Assembly: GCA_031264895.1 (NCBI GenBank)
Contig: JAISDI010000057.1
Location: forward strand, 1 to 7,234
Reading direction: 5' to 3'
From: Endomicrobium sp.
GTDB lineage: Bacteria > Elusimicrobiota > Endomicrobiia > Endomicrobiales > Endomicrobiaceae
DNA: 7,234 nt
Shown here: positions 1 through 6,456 of the stretch, in pieces
Layout: the number at the start of each line of letters is the position of its first letter
Numbering within the stretch: position 1 is the first letter of the stretch
The notes under the pieces: model-generated
The model's database searches: none
Told to the model about the DNA's origin: nothing
The model's input: only the letters and a program-made list of their open reading frames with translations
Program-made: the position numbers and the translations under genes

Positions 1-105
1 TTTTTTATCATAAAAATTAATCGTTAAATTTTTTATGGCTTTTTTTGCTCCGTAGTAAAAGTTGACGCCCGAAGCTTCTATCCTTATATTGGATTCAATT
101 GACAT
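1..105 (-). CDS. pstB: N-terminal fragment of phosphate ABC transporter ATPase PstB (runs off the left edge)
   Basis: Thirty-five codons are present. The ATG at 105-103 lies within the end of pstA in a different frame, preceded by GGGAG. The product begins MSIESNIRIEASGVNFYYGA and continues KKAIKNLTINFYDKK. This is the usual PstB N terminus: a beta strand, then the NFYYG.K.AI/L pattern with the aromatic residue that stacks on ATP, ahead of the Walker A motif. The Walker A, signature and Walker B motifs lie outside the window. Full-length PstB is about 250 residues. phoU commonly follows pstB but cannot be seen here. Confidence 0.9.
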   Translation of the reverse strand, partial: MSIESNIRIEASGVNFYYGAKKAIKNLTINFYDKK

Positions 106-946
106 AAGAACTCCCGTACTTATTTCTTAAAAATATTGCAATGGAGGAAATCATAAGAACTATAACCAAAAGTATCAGCGCGCAGCCGTAAGCTATGACA
201 GTCTGCTGATCTGGTTTTGTGCCTTCGGTCATTAGCGCGTATATGTGGTAAGGCAGAGCCATGACTTCAGAAAATATGGAATCAGGATATCCTCTTTTAT
301 AAAAAGCCGCAGCGGTAAAAAGTATGGGAGCGGTTTCTCCGGCGGCTCTTCCTATGCTTAAAATAACGCCGGTCATAATTCCGGGTATGGCGGACGGTAT
401 TACGGCTTTTCTTATCGTCTGCCATTGTGTTGCGCCTAATGCAAAAGAAGCTTCCCTTATGGAATACGGAACCGCCATCAGCGCTTCCTGTGAAGCCGAA
501 ATAACGGCCGGCAAAATCAATATCCCAAGCGTCAAGCTTCCGGACAAAACCGAAATTCCGAAACCGAAAAATTTGACAAAGACCGCAAGCCCGAACAATC
601 CGAAAACTACCGAAGGAACTCCAGCAAGATTGTTTATGCTCATTCTTATAATATTTACTGCAAAACCTTTAGAATTGTATTCGTTTAAATATACCGCGCA
701 TGCAAGACCTAAAGGCAAAGCAAAGATTATTGCGCCGACCGTTAAATAAAAAGTTCCTATTATGGCCGGAGCAACGCCGCCCGCAGTCATTCCTTTTCTG
801 GGAACGGACGTTAAAAATTCCCACGATATTACGGGCAGACCTTTTGAAGCTATTAGATAAATTATGCTTATCAAAAATATCAGCGTTATGACGACGCTTG
901 CAGTCATTAAAGAAAAACCCAGAAACTGAGTTATTTTATTTTTCAT
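95..946 (-). CDS. pstA: Phosphate ABC transporter permease PstA
   Basis: This 283-residue partner of PstC completes the membrane pore. It shows the PstA hallmarks: VPRKGMTAGGVAPAIIGT (48-65) after the first membrane helix, NNLAGVPSVVFGLFG (105-119), the EAA loop EASFALGATQWQTIRKAVIP (165-184), IGRAAGETAPILFTA (198-212) and the C-terminal MALPYHIYAL (229-238). About six membrane segments are visible, the last at about 250-273. It begins inside the pstC stop (ATGA, 4-nt overlap) and its own end overlaps the start of pstB by 11 nt, so pstC, pstA and pstB are probably translated in stoichiometric coupling. Length is normal and the frame is intact. Confidence 0.95.
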   Translation of the reverse strand: MKNKITQFLGFSLMTASVVITLIFLISIIYLIASKGLPVISWEFLTSVPRKGMTAGGVAPAIIGTFYLTVGAIIFALPLGLACAVYLNEYNSKGFAVNIIRMSINNLAGVPSVVFGLFGLAVFVKFFGFGISVLSGSLTLGILILPAVISASQEALMAVPYSIREASFALGATQWQTIRKAVIPSAIPGIMTGVILSIGRAAGETAPILFTAAAFYKRGYPDSIFSEVMALPYHIYALMTEGTKPDQQTVIAYGCALILLVIVLMISSIAIFLRNKYGSSYVN

Positions 947-1827
947 CTGTCCAACCCCAACTTTATTCTATATTTTCTGCTTATTATTTCAGCGACGGCA
1001 TTGAAAACAAGAGTTATCAAAAACAATATCAATCCTATTGCAAAAAGCGAATGATAATGTATGCTTCCGACTGCCGCCTCTCCCATCTCAGCCGCAATTG
1101 TCGAAGTCATCGGGCGGACGGGGTCGAAAAAAGATTTCGGCATAACTGCGGCTCCGCCGGAAACCATTAAAACGGTCATCGTTTCCCCTACGATTCTGCT
1201 TATGCCAAGTATCACTGAAGTTGAAATTCCGGAAGCTGCCGCCGGAATTGTTACTTTTACAAGCGTCTGCCATCTGTTTGCTCCCAAGGCGTAAGAAGCT
1301 TCTTTGAAACTTTTAGGCACAAAACTCAAAGCGTCTTCGGATATGCTCGCTATCGTCGGTATCGCCATTATCCCAAGCACAATGCTTGCCGACAAAGCGC
1401 ACAGTCCCGTAGGTATGTTAAAAATCTTTTGCACTAACGGAGCGACTATAAGCATTCCGAAAAAACCGTAAACTATCGAAGGTATGCCCGCCAAAATTTC
1501 TATAAGCGGCTTTAAAAAATGTTTTTGTCTGAGAGAAGCAATTTCATTTATGTATAAAGCCGTGCCTATGCCCAGCGGCACGCATACAAACATCGCGCCC
1601 GCCGTAACCCACAAAGAAGCCGCCATCAAAGACAAAATGCCAAATTCCGCCGGTTCGTGAGTAGGGTACCATTGACTGCCAAACAAAAATTTAAAAATAT
1701 TAATTTCAGATATTATCGGAACGCTTTCTTTAAACAAAACGAAAACTATCCCAAGTAAAAAAAACAATGAAGCAAAAGCCAGAACGGTAAAAATCATTCT
1801 AATCAATTTTTCTTTAAAGTTATCCAT
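943..1827 (-). CDS. pstC: Phosphate ABC transporter permease PstC
   Basis: This 294-residue inner-membrane protein is one half of the phosphate translocation pore. About six hydrophobic segments are visible (roughly 10-32, 65-92, 108-133, 141-163, 200-223 and 258-283). The PstC pattern WYP....AEFG (53-63) lies in the first periplasmic loop, EILAGIPSIVYGFFG at 110-124, and the cytoplasmic EAA loop EASYALGANRWQTLVKVTIP (176-195) contacts the ATPase PstB. ISRIVGETMTVLM (209-221) matches the conserved Arg/Glu segment of Pst permeases. AAGGGA precedes the ATG. The stop overlaps the pstA start in an ATGA arrangement, giving tight translational coupling, as expected for subunits of a heterodimer. 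Confidence 0.95.
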   Translation of the reverse strand: MDNFKEKLIRMIFTVLAFASLFFLLGIVFVLFKESVPIISEINIFKFLFGSQWYPTHEPAEFGILSLMAASLWVTAGAMFVCVPLGIGTALYINEIASLRQKHFLKPLIEILAGIPSIVYGFFGMLIVAPLVQKIFNIPTGLCALSASIVLGIMAIPTIASISEDALSFVPKSFKEASYALGANRWQTLVKVTIPAAASGISTSVILGISRIVGETMTVLMVSGGAAVMPKSFFDPVRPMTSTIAAEMGEAAVGSIHYHSLFAIGLILFLITLVFNAVAEIISRKYRIKLGLDR

Positions 1828-1851
1828 TCTTTTCCCTTATAAATTTAGAGC

Positions 1852-1877
1852 GGGGCGGCGGGGGTTAGCGCCGCCCC
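1852..1877. promoter_or_regulatory. GC-rich intercistronic hairpin between pstS and pstC
   Basis: GGGGCGGCG (1852-1860) and CGCCGCCCC (1869-1877) form a perfect 9-bp all-G/C stem with an 8-nt loop, in the 76-nt gap between the pstS stop and the pstC start. On the transcript it is followed by GCTCTAAATTTATAAG rather than a T run, so it is unlikely to be an efficient terminator. Hairpins placed after a binding-protein gene are known in ABC operons to protect the upstream mRNA or reduce downstream expression. Here that would favour PstS over the permease. Confidence 0.7.
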
Positions 1878-1903
1878 TGTTTCGCGCAGAACGCAGCCTT
1901 CGC

Positions 1904-2707
1904 TTATTTTAACGCGACAAAACCTTCTTCAGTAACTATCGTTTGTCCGTCTTCGCTTAAAATGAAATCTATAAAATTTTTCGTTTCTCCTTTAGGCTCG
2001 CCGTTAGTGTACATATACAGAGGTCTCGAATAAGCATAACGGCTTTTCAAAACCGTCTCGACTGTAGCTTCAACTCCGTCGATCGCTACAGATTTTACCG
2101 AAGAAGTTACATAACCTAAACCAACGTATCCTATTGCTCCCGGCGTGGTTGAAATCGTAGTAGCTATGGCTTGGTTTGAAGCCTGCATTAAAGCTCCGCT
2201 TACGACTTTTTGTTTATTTAACGCAAGCTCGCCGAAAGATTCGAAAGTTCCGCTGGCCGAATCTCTTGAAACTACGACTATTCTTTCGTTTTTGCCTCCG
2301 ACCTGCTGCCAATTCGTAACTTTGCCTGTATAGATATCGGCTACCTGCTTGCGCGACAGTCCGGACACGGAATTGTTTTTATTGACGATTACGGCTATTC
2401 CGTCCATAGCTACGACAAAAGCTTTCGGGGCGACTTTTTTCGACGCGGCGGCCTGAAGTTCGTTATCTTTAATTTCTCTTGATGAATTTGCTATATCGCA
2501 CGTTCCTGAAATCAGCGAATTGATTCCTACTCCGGAACCGCCGCCTCTTACCGTAATATCGGAAGAAGAGTTGGCATCCATATACTCTTCAGCCGCTCTT
2601 TGCGCTATCGGAAGCACCGTAGTGGAACCTTCCATCACGATTTTTGCCGCCAATATGTTTCCGGCGCATATCATAAGCGCCAATACCGTCGTTATCATTT
2701 TTTTCAT
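1904..2707 (-). CDS. pstS: Periplasmic phosphate-binding protein PstS
   Basis: This 267-residue protein captures inorganic phosphate in the periplasm and delivers it to PstCAB. It has a signal peptide (about 1-20, NILA before AKIV). The Cys at 14 sits in LMIC, a poor lipobox, so a soluble form is more likely than a lipoprotein. The mature protein starts with the family signature MEGSTTVLPIAQ (25-36). Further ligand-loop motifs are GGGSGVGI (55-62), DIANSSREI (71-79) and SRDSASGTFE (147-156, with Arg-Asp and Ser/Thr phosphate contacts), and PGAIGYVGLGYV and YSRPLYMYT follow. The length fits the shorter PstS_2-type family rather than the E. coli protein of about 346 residues. A strong AAGGAG lies 8 nt before the ATG. 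A stable hairpin follows the gene. Confidence 0.95.
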   Translation of the reverse strand: MKKMITTVLALMICAGNILAAKIVMEGSTTVLPIAQRAAEEYMDANSSSDITVRGGGSGVGINSLISGTCDIANSSREIKDNELQAAASKKVAPKAFVVAMDGIAVIVNKNNSVSGLSRKQVADIYTGKVTNWQQVGGKNERIVVVSRDSASGTFESFGELALNKQKVVSGALMQASNQAIATTISTTPGAIGYVGLGYVTSSVKSVAIDGVEATVETVLKSRYAYSRPLYMYTNGEPKGETKNFIDFILSEDGQTIVTEEGFVALK

Positions 2708-2728
2708 TTATTTTCTCCTTGTATATAT

Positions 2729-3952
2729 TTAAAACTTATAACTTAAATCGAGCTGCGCAAGGCTTCTCGGGTTTGCGTCTCCGTCAATATGTTCCATTTG
2801 ATAATAATCAAATCCCAGCGAAAGATTTTTCACGATTCCTAAAGTTACTATGACTTCGTAGCCTTTTGTATTTCCGCTGCCGCCGTAAGCGTCGGAATCG
2901 CCCAAACCGAAAGGAATGGCATATTCTTCCAAATATCTGTTCATTGCTTTAATCTGCCATGTTCCGAGTTCCGAAATCCTGTCGCTTCCAAACTGCAGAC
3001 CGAAAACTCTTCCTTCAAGATTATTTTTATGCGCGCTGTCATCGGTATTTTTAACATAGTCGCCGAAAACGCTCAGACTAAGCCCTGCGACAACTTCTTT
3101 CATTTTAAGTTCTATGCTTGGGTTGATACATCTAAAATCCGTATCGCTGGAAGTTCCCAGGTAAGCTGCCGGTTCATTGGAAAAAATAGTTCTGTCTTTC
3201 ATATTATATTGTTGATACGAAAGGCCGCCTTTAACGCTGAAATTTCCTATGGAATAAGAAATTCCCGGCTGGATTATGTATGCGTCCGGCATTAGAACGC
3301 CATTGCCTTCATTGAGGATATACCAGCCCGCGTTTGCAAAAATGTTTACTTTACCGACGTTCTTATTAAAATTTGCGGAAAACCCGTCAAGATTAATATC
3401 CGTATCCCAAATTAAATCCGTAGGATTCCATAAGTGCATACCGTTTTTAACTTTGCCTCCGCTTACCTTGATCCATTCTACAGGCTCATACTGCAGGTAC
3501 GCATAATCTATATATACAGGAACTTTATCAAATGCCTGAAACGTATGATTTGTCGATGTAGGATTTCTATCGCCGCCGGCGACGCCCGCTCCGCTGGCAA
3601 TTCCGAATGCCGCTTTGACGCTTTCAATCGGCCTTGTTTCGATTCCTAAACGAAGTCTTAATCTCTCCCTGTTTCTCGTGTTTGAACCGTTCCAATCAGC
3701 CTGATGTCTTACTCTTATGTCTCCGCTCATGCGCATGTTTTGTATCCATGACGGAAGCGTAAGATTTGAGCCGCTTGCCGTTTTCTGTCTTATTTCTTCC
3801 CTTGTTTCCGTAACGATCTGCTGCGCCTCCCCATACGAAATAAGACCTTTTTCGGCAAGCATATTTGCAAGCCTGTCAACTTCACCCGCAAAAGACGCGC
3901 CTGACAAAAACAACACCGCCGCTAAAACCGATACAGCCTTTGAAAACTTCAT
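2729..3952 (-). CDS. Outer-membrane porin, first gene of the pst operon
   Basis: This 407-residue protein begins with a Sec signal peptide (about 1-22, likely cleaved after ASFA). Residues about 24-57 form a helical segment (VDRLANMLAEKGLISYGEAQ...), as at the N terminus of many porins. The rest is alternating beta-strand sequence, beginning with MSGDIRVRHQADW and an Arg-rich RNRERLRLRLGIETRP strand pair, and ends in LDLSYKF with the C-terminal Phe used for barrel assembly. It looks like the 'putative porin' (Porin_5-like) group rather than OprP/OprO by sequence. It lies 21 nt upstream of pstS, behind a candidate Pho box, so I infer a phosphate-inducible anion or phosphate channel. GGGGAGGA precedes the ATG. 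Selectivity cannot be read from sequence. Confidence 0.8.
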   Translation of the reverse strand: MKFSKAVSVLAAVLFLSGASFAGEVDRLANMLAEKGLISYGEAQQIVTETREEIRQKTASGSNLTLPSWIQNMRMSGDIRVRHQADWNGSNTRNRERLRLRLGIETRPIESVKAAFGIASGAGVAGGDRNPTSTNHTFQAFDKVPVYIDYAYLQYEPVEWIKVSGGKVKNGMHLWNPTDLIWDTDINLDGFSANFNKNVGKVNIFANAGWYILNEGNGVLMPDAYIIQPGISYSIGNFSVKGGLSYQQYNMKDRTIFSNEPAAYLGTSSDTDFRCINPSIELKMKEVVAGLSLSVFGDYVKNTDDSAHKNNLEGRVFGLQFGSDRISELGTWQIKAMNRYLEEYAIPFGLGDSDAYGGSGNTKGYEVIVTLGIVKNLSLGFDYYQMEHIDGDANPRSLAQLDLSYKF

Positions 3953-4043
3953 TCTTTTTCCTCCCCTTTTTTACAGGCATTCTATGCCCGTTTTTGAAGA
4001 GCTTGACCGCCAAATTTCTCTCTTCGCGCAAAAATGGTACAAA

Positions 4044-4087
4044 ATGCAAATTAAGAACGAATAAAGAAATTGTTAATTTTCCGTTAA
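4044..4087 (-). promoter_or_regulatory. Candidate Pho box: four TTAAC-like elements in 11-bp phase
   Basis: Reading the minus strand, hexamers begin at exact 11-bp steps: TTAACG (4087), TTAACA (4076), TTTATT (4065) and TTAATT (4054). The first two are strong matches to each other; the others are degenerate. Tandem repeats in 11-bp phase are the known architecture of PhoB/PhoP binding sites (TTAACA-like in Bacillus, CTTAAC-like in cyanobacteria). The array ends 4 nt before a possible -10 (TACCAT, 4039-4034), so PhoB would occupy the -35 region as at activated Pho promoters. The function is inferred from phasing, position and the linked phoB. Confidence 0.55.
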
Positions 4088-4157
4088 GAAAAGATTTTAC
4101 CGATGAAAATACTGCGTATTTGAGGACATGTAGGAATAATGAAAGATAATACGAAAG

Positions 4158-4198
4158 AAAAAAACCCGGCGATTACGAAACTACTCGCCGGTTTTTTT
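4158..4198. terminator. Bidirectional factor-independent terminator
   Basis: The 7-bp perfect stem CCGGCGA (4166-4172) / TCGCCGG (4185-4191) encloses a 12-nt loop and is flanked by A7 (4158-4164) and T7 (4192-4198). On the minus strand the hairpin is followed by one G and then T7, and on the plus strand by T7 directly, so it can act in both directions. It would end transcription from the 98-residue gene and insulate the porin-pst operon, whose control region begins about 70 nt further on. Confidence 0.85.
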
Positions 4199-4239
4199 GT
4201 CAAAAAAAATGATTTACAAAAGCAGAAGAACACAGAGAC

Positions 4240-4282
4240 AAGGTTTGCGCCGTAACGCGCGGCCTTGAACGCAGTTTCTGCG
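4240..4282. repeat. Two adjacent GC-rich hairpins in the 3' region of the 98-residue gene
   Basis: CGCAG-TTT-CTGCG (4270-4282) is a perfect 5-bp stem. Next to it, AAGG...GCGC (4240-4250) and GCGC...CCTT (4257-4266) pair around CGTAAC with a small internal loop. No T tract follows directly, so these are not classical terminators. GAACGCAG, and TTCTGCGCG in inverted orientation, recur in the pstS-pstC gap, which hints at a dispersed intergenic palindromic element. Only two copies can be compared here. Confidence 0.35.
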
Positions 4283-4293
4283 CGTCGGTTTAT

Positions 4294-4590
4294 TTACTCC
4301 AAATCGAGATACATGTAATACAGGTTTAACAATATGTCGCCCAGCTTATCTTTAGGATGCCAGTGGTCGACTATGTGCAGCGGGTAAGTAGGCTGAAATA
4401 TCATCGTGGAACGCGCCTCTTTCATTTTTTCTACTTCTTCTTTCATGTAATGCATATTGTCTTTTTTGTGCTTTTGAGGATTTTCTATTTCTTGGTTTAT
4501 TTCATTGAGAGCAGTTTTTACAAGGCATAAGAATTTTTTTTGCTTCAACCTGATTGTTTGAGGCTTTAATTTCTTTTTATCATTATTCAT
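4294..4590 (-). CDS. Small hypothetical protein between phoR and the porin-pst operon
   Basis: I do not recognise this 98-residue protein. It has no signal peptide or membrane segment, so it is probably cytoplasmic. The N-terminal half is Lys-rich and likely helical (LCLVKTALNEINQEIE, then YMKEEVEKMKEA). The C-terminal half carries a more distinctive FQPTYPLHIVDHWHPKDKLG stretch followed by a hydrophobic, Tyr-rich end (DILLNLYYMYLDLE). The pattern YP..IVD.W....LG..LL looks like a conserved core rather than random sequence. Support for a real gene: AAAGGAAG at 4598-4605 with good spacing to the ATG, a strong promoter match upstream, and a terminator about 100 nt downstream. It is codirectional with its neighbours but appears to be its own transcription unit, so a role in phosphate metabolism cannot be assumed. 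Confidence 0.75.
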   Translation of the reverse strand: MNNDKKKLKPQTIRLKQKKFLCLVKTALNEINQEIENPQKHKKDNMHYMKEEVEKMKEARSTMIFQPTYPLHIVDHWHPKDKLGDILLNLYYMYLDLE

Positions 4591-4633
4591 CTTTTAACTT
4601 CCTTTTATTTGAAGTTTTGGCTGAACGCATATA

Positions 4634-4662
4634 ATGATAACAAAAGAAGTTAAGTTTTTCAA
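4634..4662 (-). promoter_or_regulatory. Promoter for the 98-residue unknown gene
   Basis: On the minus strand, TTGAAA (4662-4657) and TATCAT (4639-4634) match the sigma70 -35 and -10 hexamers at 5/6 each, with an ideal 17-bp spacer. Transcription would start near 4626 and give a leader of about 35 nt containing the gene's AAAGGAAG ribosome binding site. The -35 lies directly against the TTTACA/TGTAAA dyads, a position from which a bound protein could act. Confidence 0.5.
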
Positions 4663-4668
4663 CTTTAC

Positions 4669-4701
4669 AAAATGTAAACAATATAAAACAGTTTACATTT
4701 T
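4669..4701. terminator. AT-rich perfect palindrome after phoR: weak terminator or operator
   Basis: AAAATGTAAAC at 4669-4679 and GTTTACATTTT at 4691-4701 are perfect 11-bp inverted repeats around an 11-nt loop. The hairpin begins 3 nt past the phoR stop, and its distal arm ends in a short T run on the minus-strand transcript, which fits a factor-independent terminator for phoBR. The stem is poor in G+C, so termination may be weak. A second, overlapping dyad, TTTACA-AAA-TGTAAA (4664-4678), lies just upstream of the promoter of the next gene, so the cluster could instead bind a regulator. Confidence 0.5.
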
Positions 4702-4704
4702 ATG

Positions 4705-6456
4705 CTATTTTAAAAAGACGGGAAGTTTTATTATGAATTTGCTTCCGATACCTTCGGCGCTTTCTACGGAAATTGCGCCGTTATGAGACTGCACGATATG
4801 TTTGACTATGGACAGACCAAGCCCCGTGCCGCCGTTTTTTTTAGATCTTGATCTGTCCACTACATAAAATCTTTCAAACAATCTCGGAAAATGTTTTTTT
4901 GGAATGCCTATTCCGGTATCCGATACCGTAAGAATTACGGATTCGTCCGCATTTTCGGCTTTAATGACAATCTCGCCTTTTTCCGTGTATTTTAACGCAT
5001 TGTCGACAAGGTTTATTAAAAGCTGTTCAATATTAAATTCATTTGCAAAAATACTATTTAGCCCGTCCTGAGTCAGTACTTTTACTTTTATGCCTTTTTC
5101 CGCCGCCTTCTTCTTATAAAAACCCGCGACATTATCTATTACAGGGACAATATTGACTTCGCTTTTTTCGGGATCTTTCATATTTTCAAAAGATGAAATT
5201 GAAAGCAAATCGTTTATTATATTTGATAAACGCACTGCCTGCTTTTTTATGACGTCTATATAATGTCTGCTTTCAGGCGGAATATTTTCATTTTCGGATT
5301 CAAGTGTTTCGGAAAACCCTATTATCGCGGTAACGGGCGTTTTTAATTCATGAGAAGCATTTGTTATAAAATCTTTTTTAAAATTATCCAGCTGCTTCAG
5401 CTTCGTAATGTCTTTTATCGATATTACGAATCTGTCTTCGTTTTTTACTTTTGAAAAAACGTAAGAAAAATATGATTCTCCCGATATAAACTCGCCGTAG
5501 AGCGAATTTTCCGGAGAACTATTTTCTGCGTCGCGAAGCATATTTTCAATTTCTTTGTTTCTTAAAAATTCCCAAAAATATTTACCGTTTTTTGCGCCTT
5601 CAAACATGTTTTTGAACGTTTCGTTAAACAAAAGAATTTTTCCGTCTTTATCTATAAGCAAAATCCCTTCTGAAACCGAAGAGAGAACTTTATCGAGCAT
5701 CTCTTTGCCTTCGTTGACCTTTTTAAACAAAATGCCGATTTCGTCGGACATTTTGTTGAACGACTTCGCAAGGCCGGCAATTTCGCTGTCTCCGTTTATG
5801 TCGACTTTAACGCCGAAATTTCCCGAGGCCACTTCAAGAGCGGCGCTGCCCAGTTTAGTAATATCCGATGAAATTCTTTTCGAAATCAAATATGCCGCAG
5901 TCAAAGCAAGCGCGGCAATCAAAATAAAGACCGCCGCCATATTTTTAAATATAGAATTCGTAAACACGCTTATTCTTTTTATAGGCACGCTCATTCTTAA
6001 AACAGCCAAAACTTTGCCGTCCGACTCGACCGGTAAAGCAATATAGAGCATGTCCTCCTGAAGCGTAGCGCTGTGCCTGATTGATTTTCCGAAAGAATTT
6101 CCGGCTATCACTTCTTTTATTTCGTCGCGGTTAATATGATTTGGCATGGCGGACGCTTCATTTTGCGAATCGGCAAGAACTTTTCCGGACATATCGACCA
6201 CCGTTATTCTTTTATTAGAGACGCCGGACACGCCGCGGATCTTGCCGTTTAAAGACACATAATCTCCGGAGGATAGAGAGTTTTTAATCAATGGCATTAT
6301 AAGCTTTGCTGCGCCGTCAAGTTCGTTTGTGAAAAGATCGACGTTTGCCGAATAAATATATTTTTTTGCGCCCGCAAAAAAAAGTACGCCTAAAATGGCG
6401 TACTTTATTATAAATAACATAAACAGCGTTTTAAACAAAGTTTTTTTATTCTTCAA
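4705..6456 (-). CDS. phoR: PhoR-type membrane sensor histidine kinase
   Basis: This 583-residue sensor kinase should phosphorylate PhoB when phosphate is scarce. Visible parts, in order: a transmembrane segment at about 10-29; an extracytoplasmic sensor of about 130 residues whose distal half (VVDMSGKVLADS, NHINRDEI, RHSATL, MLYIALPV) resembles the Cache/PDC-like domain of PhoR proteins; a second transmembrane segment at about 172-191; HAMP at about 190-243; PAS at about 252-350; HisKA with phosphoacceptor H369 in NASHELKTP; and an HATPase domain with the N box NLVDNALKY (482-490), DTGIGIP (513-519), FERFY and GGTGLGLSI (542-550). The sensor is far larger than that of E. coli PhoR and more like the Gram-positive type. 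The start taken is TTG at 6456, 11 nt inside phoB. The next candidate, an ATG at codon 13, would cut into the first membrane segment and has no ribosome binding site. Confidence 0.9.
   Translation of the reverse strand: MKNKKTLFKTLFMLFIIKYAILGVLFFAGAKKYIYSANVDLFTNELDGAAKLIMPLIKNSLSSGDYVSLNGKIRGVSGVSNKRITVVDMSGKVLADSQNEASAMPNHINRDEIKEVIAGNSFGKSIRHSATLQEDMLYIALPVESDGKVLAVLRMSVPIKRISVFTNSIFKNMAAVFILIAALALTAAYLISKRISSDITKLGSAALEVASGNFGVKVDINGDSEIAGLAKSFNKMSDEIGILFKKVNEGKEMLDKVLSSVSEGILLIDKDGKILLFNETFKNMFEGAKNGKYFWEFLRNKEIENMLRDAENSSPENSLYGEFISGESYFSYVFSKVKNEDRFVISIKDITKLKQLDNFKKDFITNASHELKTPVTAIIGFSETLESENENIPPESRHYIDVIKKQAVRLSNIINDLLSISSFENMKDPEKSEVNIVPVIDNVAGFYKKKAAEKGIKVKVLTQDGLNSIFANEFNIEQLLINLVDNALKYTEKGEIVIKAENADESVILTVSDTGIGIPKKHFPRLFERFYVVDRSRSKKNGGTGLGLSIVKHIVQSHNGAISVESAEGIGSKFIIKLPVFLK

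Larger units (their letters stand above)
3953..4293. other. 341-bp intergenic region upstream of the porin-pst operon
   Basis: No gene is supported here; the plus-strand frames crossing it are mostly antisense to the porin. From right to left it holds GC-rich hairpins (4240-4282), an A8 tract (4202-4209), a bidirectional terminator (4158-4198), a phased TTAAC array (4044-4087), and the porin leader. The leader contains a small hairpin, GGCAT-AGA-ATGCC on the minus strand (3976-3988), and a strong purine-rich ribosome binding site, GGGGAGGA, just before the porin ATG. A possible -10 hexamer, TACCAT (4039-4034), lies 4 nt beyond the array. Confidence 0.7.

Noticed and set aside
324..749. Plus-strand open frame of 141 codons
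   Set aside because: It is wholly antisense to pstA, whose protein is a clear full-length family match. The predicted plus-strand product has no recognisable domain.
2660..2707. PstS as a lipoprotein (Cys 14)
   Set aside because: The residues before the Cys (LMI) do not fit a lipobox, and a normal signal-peptidase I site follows at about residue 20.
3974..3996. Alternative -10 TAGAAT (minus strand) close to the porin start
   Set aside because: It matches the -10 at 5/6 but has no acceptable -35 at 16-18 bp and overlaps a small hairpin. The element next to the phased array is a better-placed candidate.
3865..4149. Plus-strand frame reaching into the porin upstream region and ending before the terminator
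   Set aside because: About a third is antisense to the porin and the remainder reads through the Pho box candidate. The product is low-complexity, and no ribosome binding site supports its start.
4673..4697. BirA-like operator (TGTAAAC ... GTTTACA)
   Set aside because: The arms resemble the biotin operator, but the spacer is 11 nt, shorter than the usual spacing, the flanking CC/GG bases are absent, and no biotin gene is nearby.
5555..6046. Plus-strand open frame of 163 codons
   Set aside because: It lies entirely antisense to the HAMP/PAS part of phoR and has no domain features of its own.
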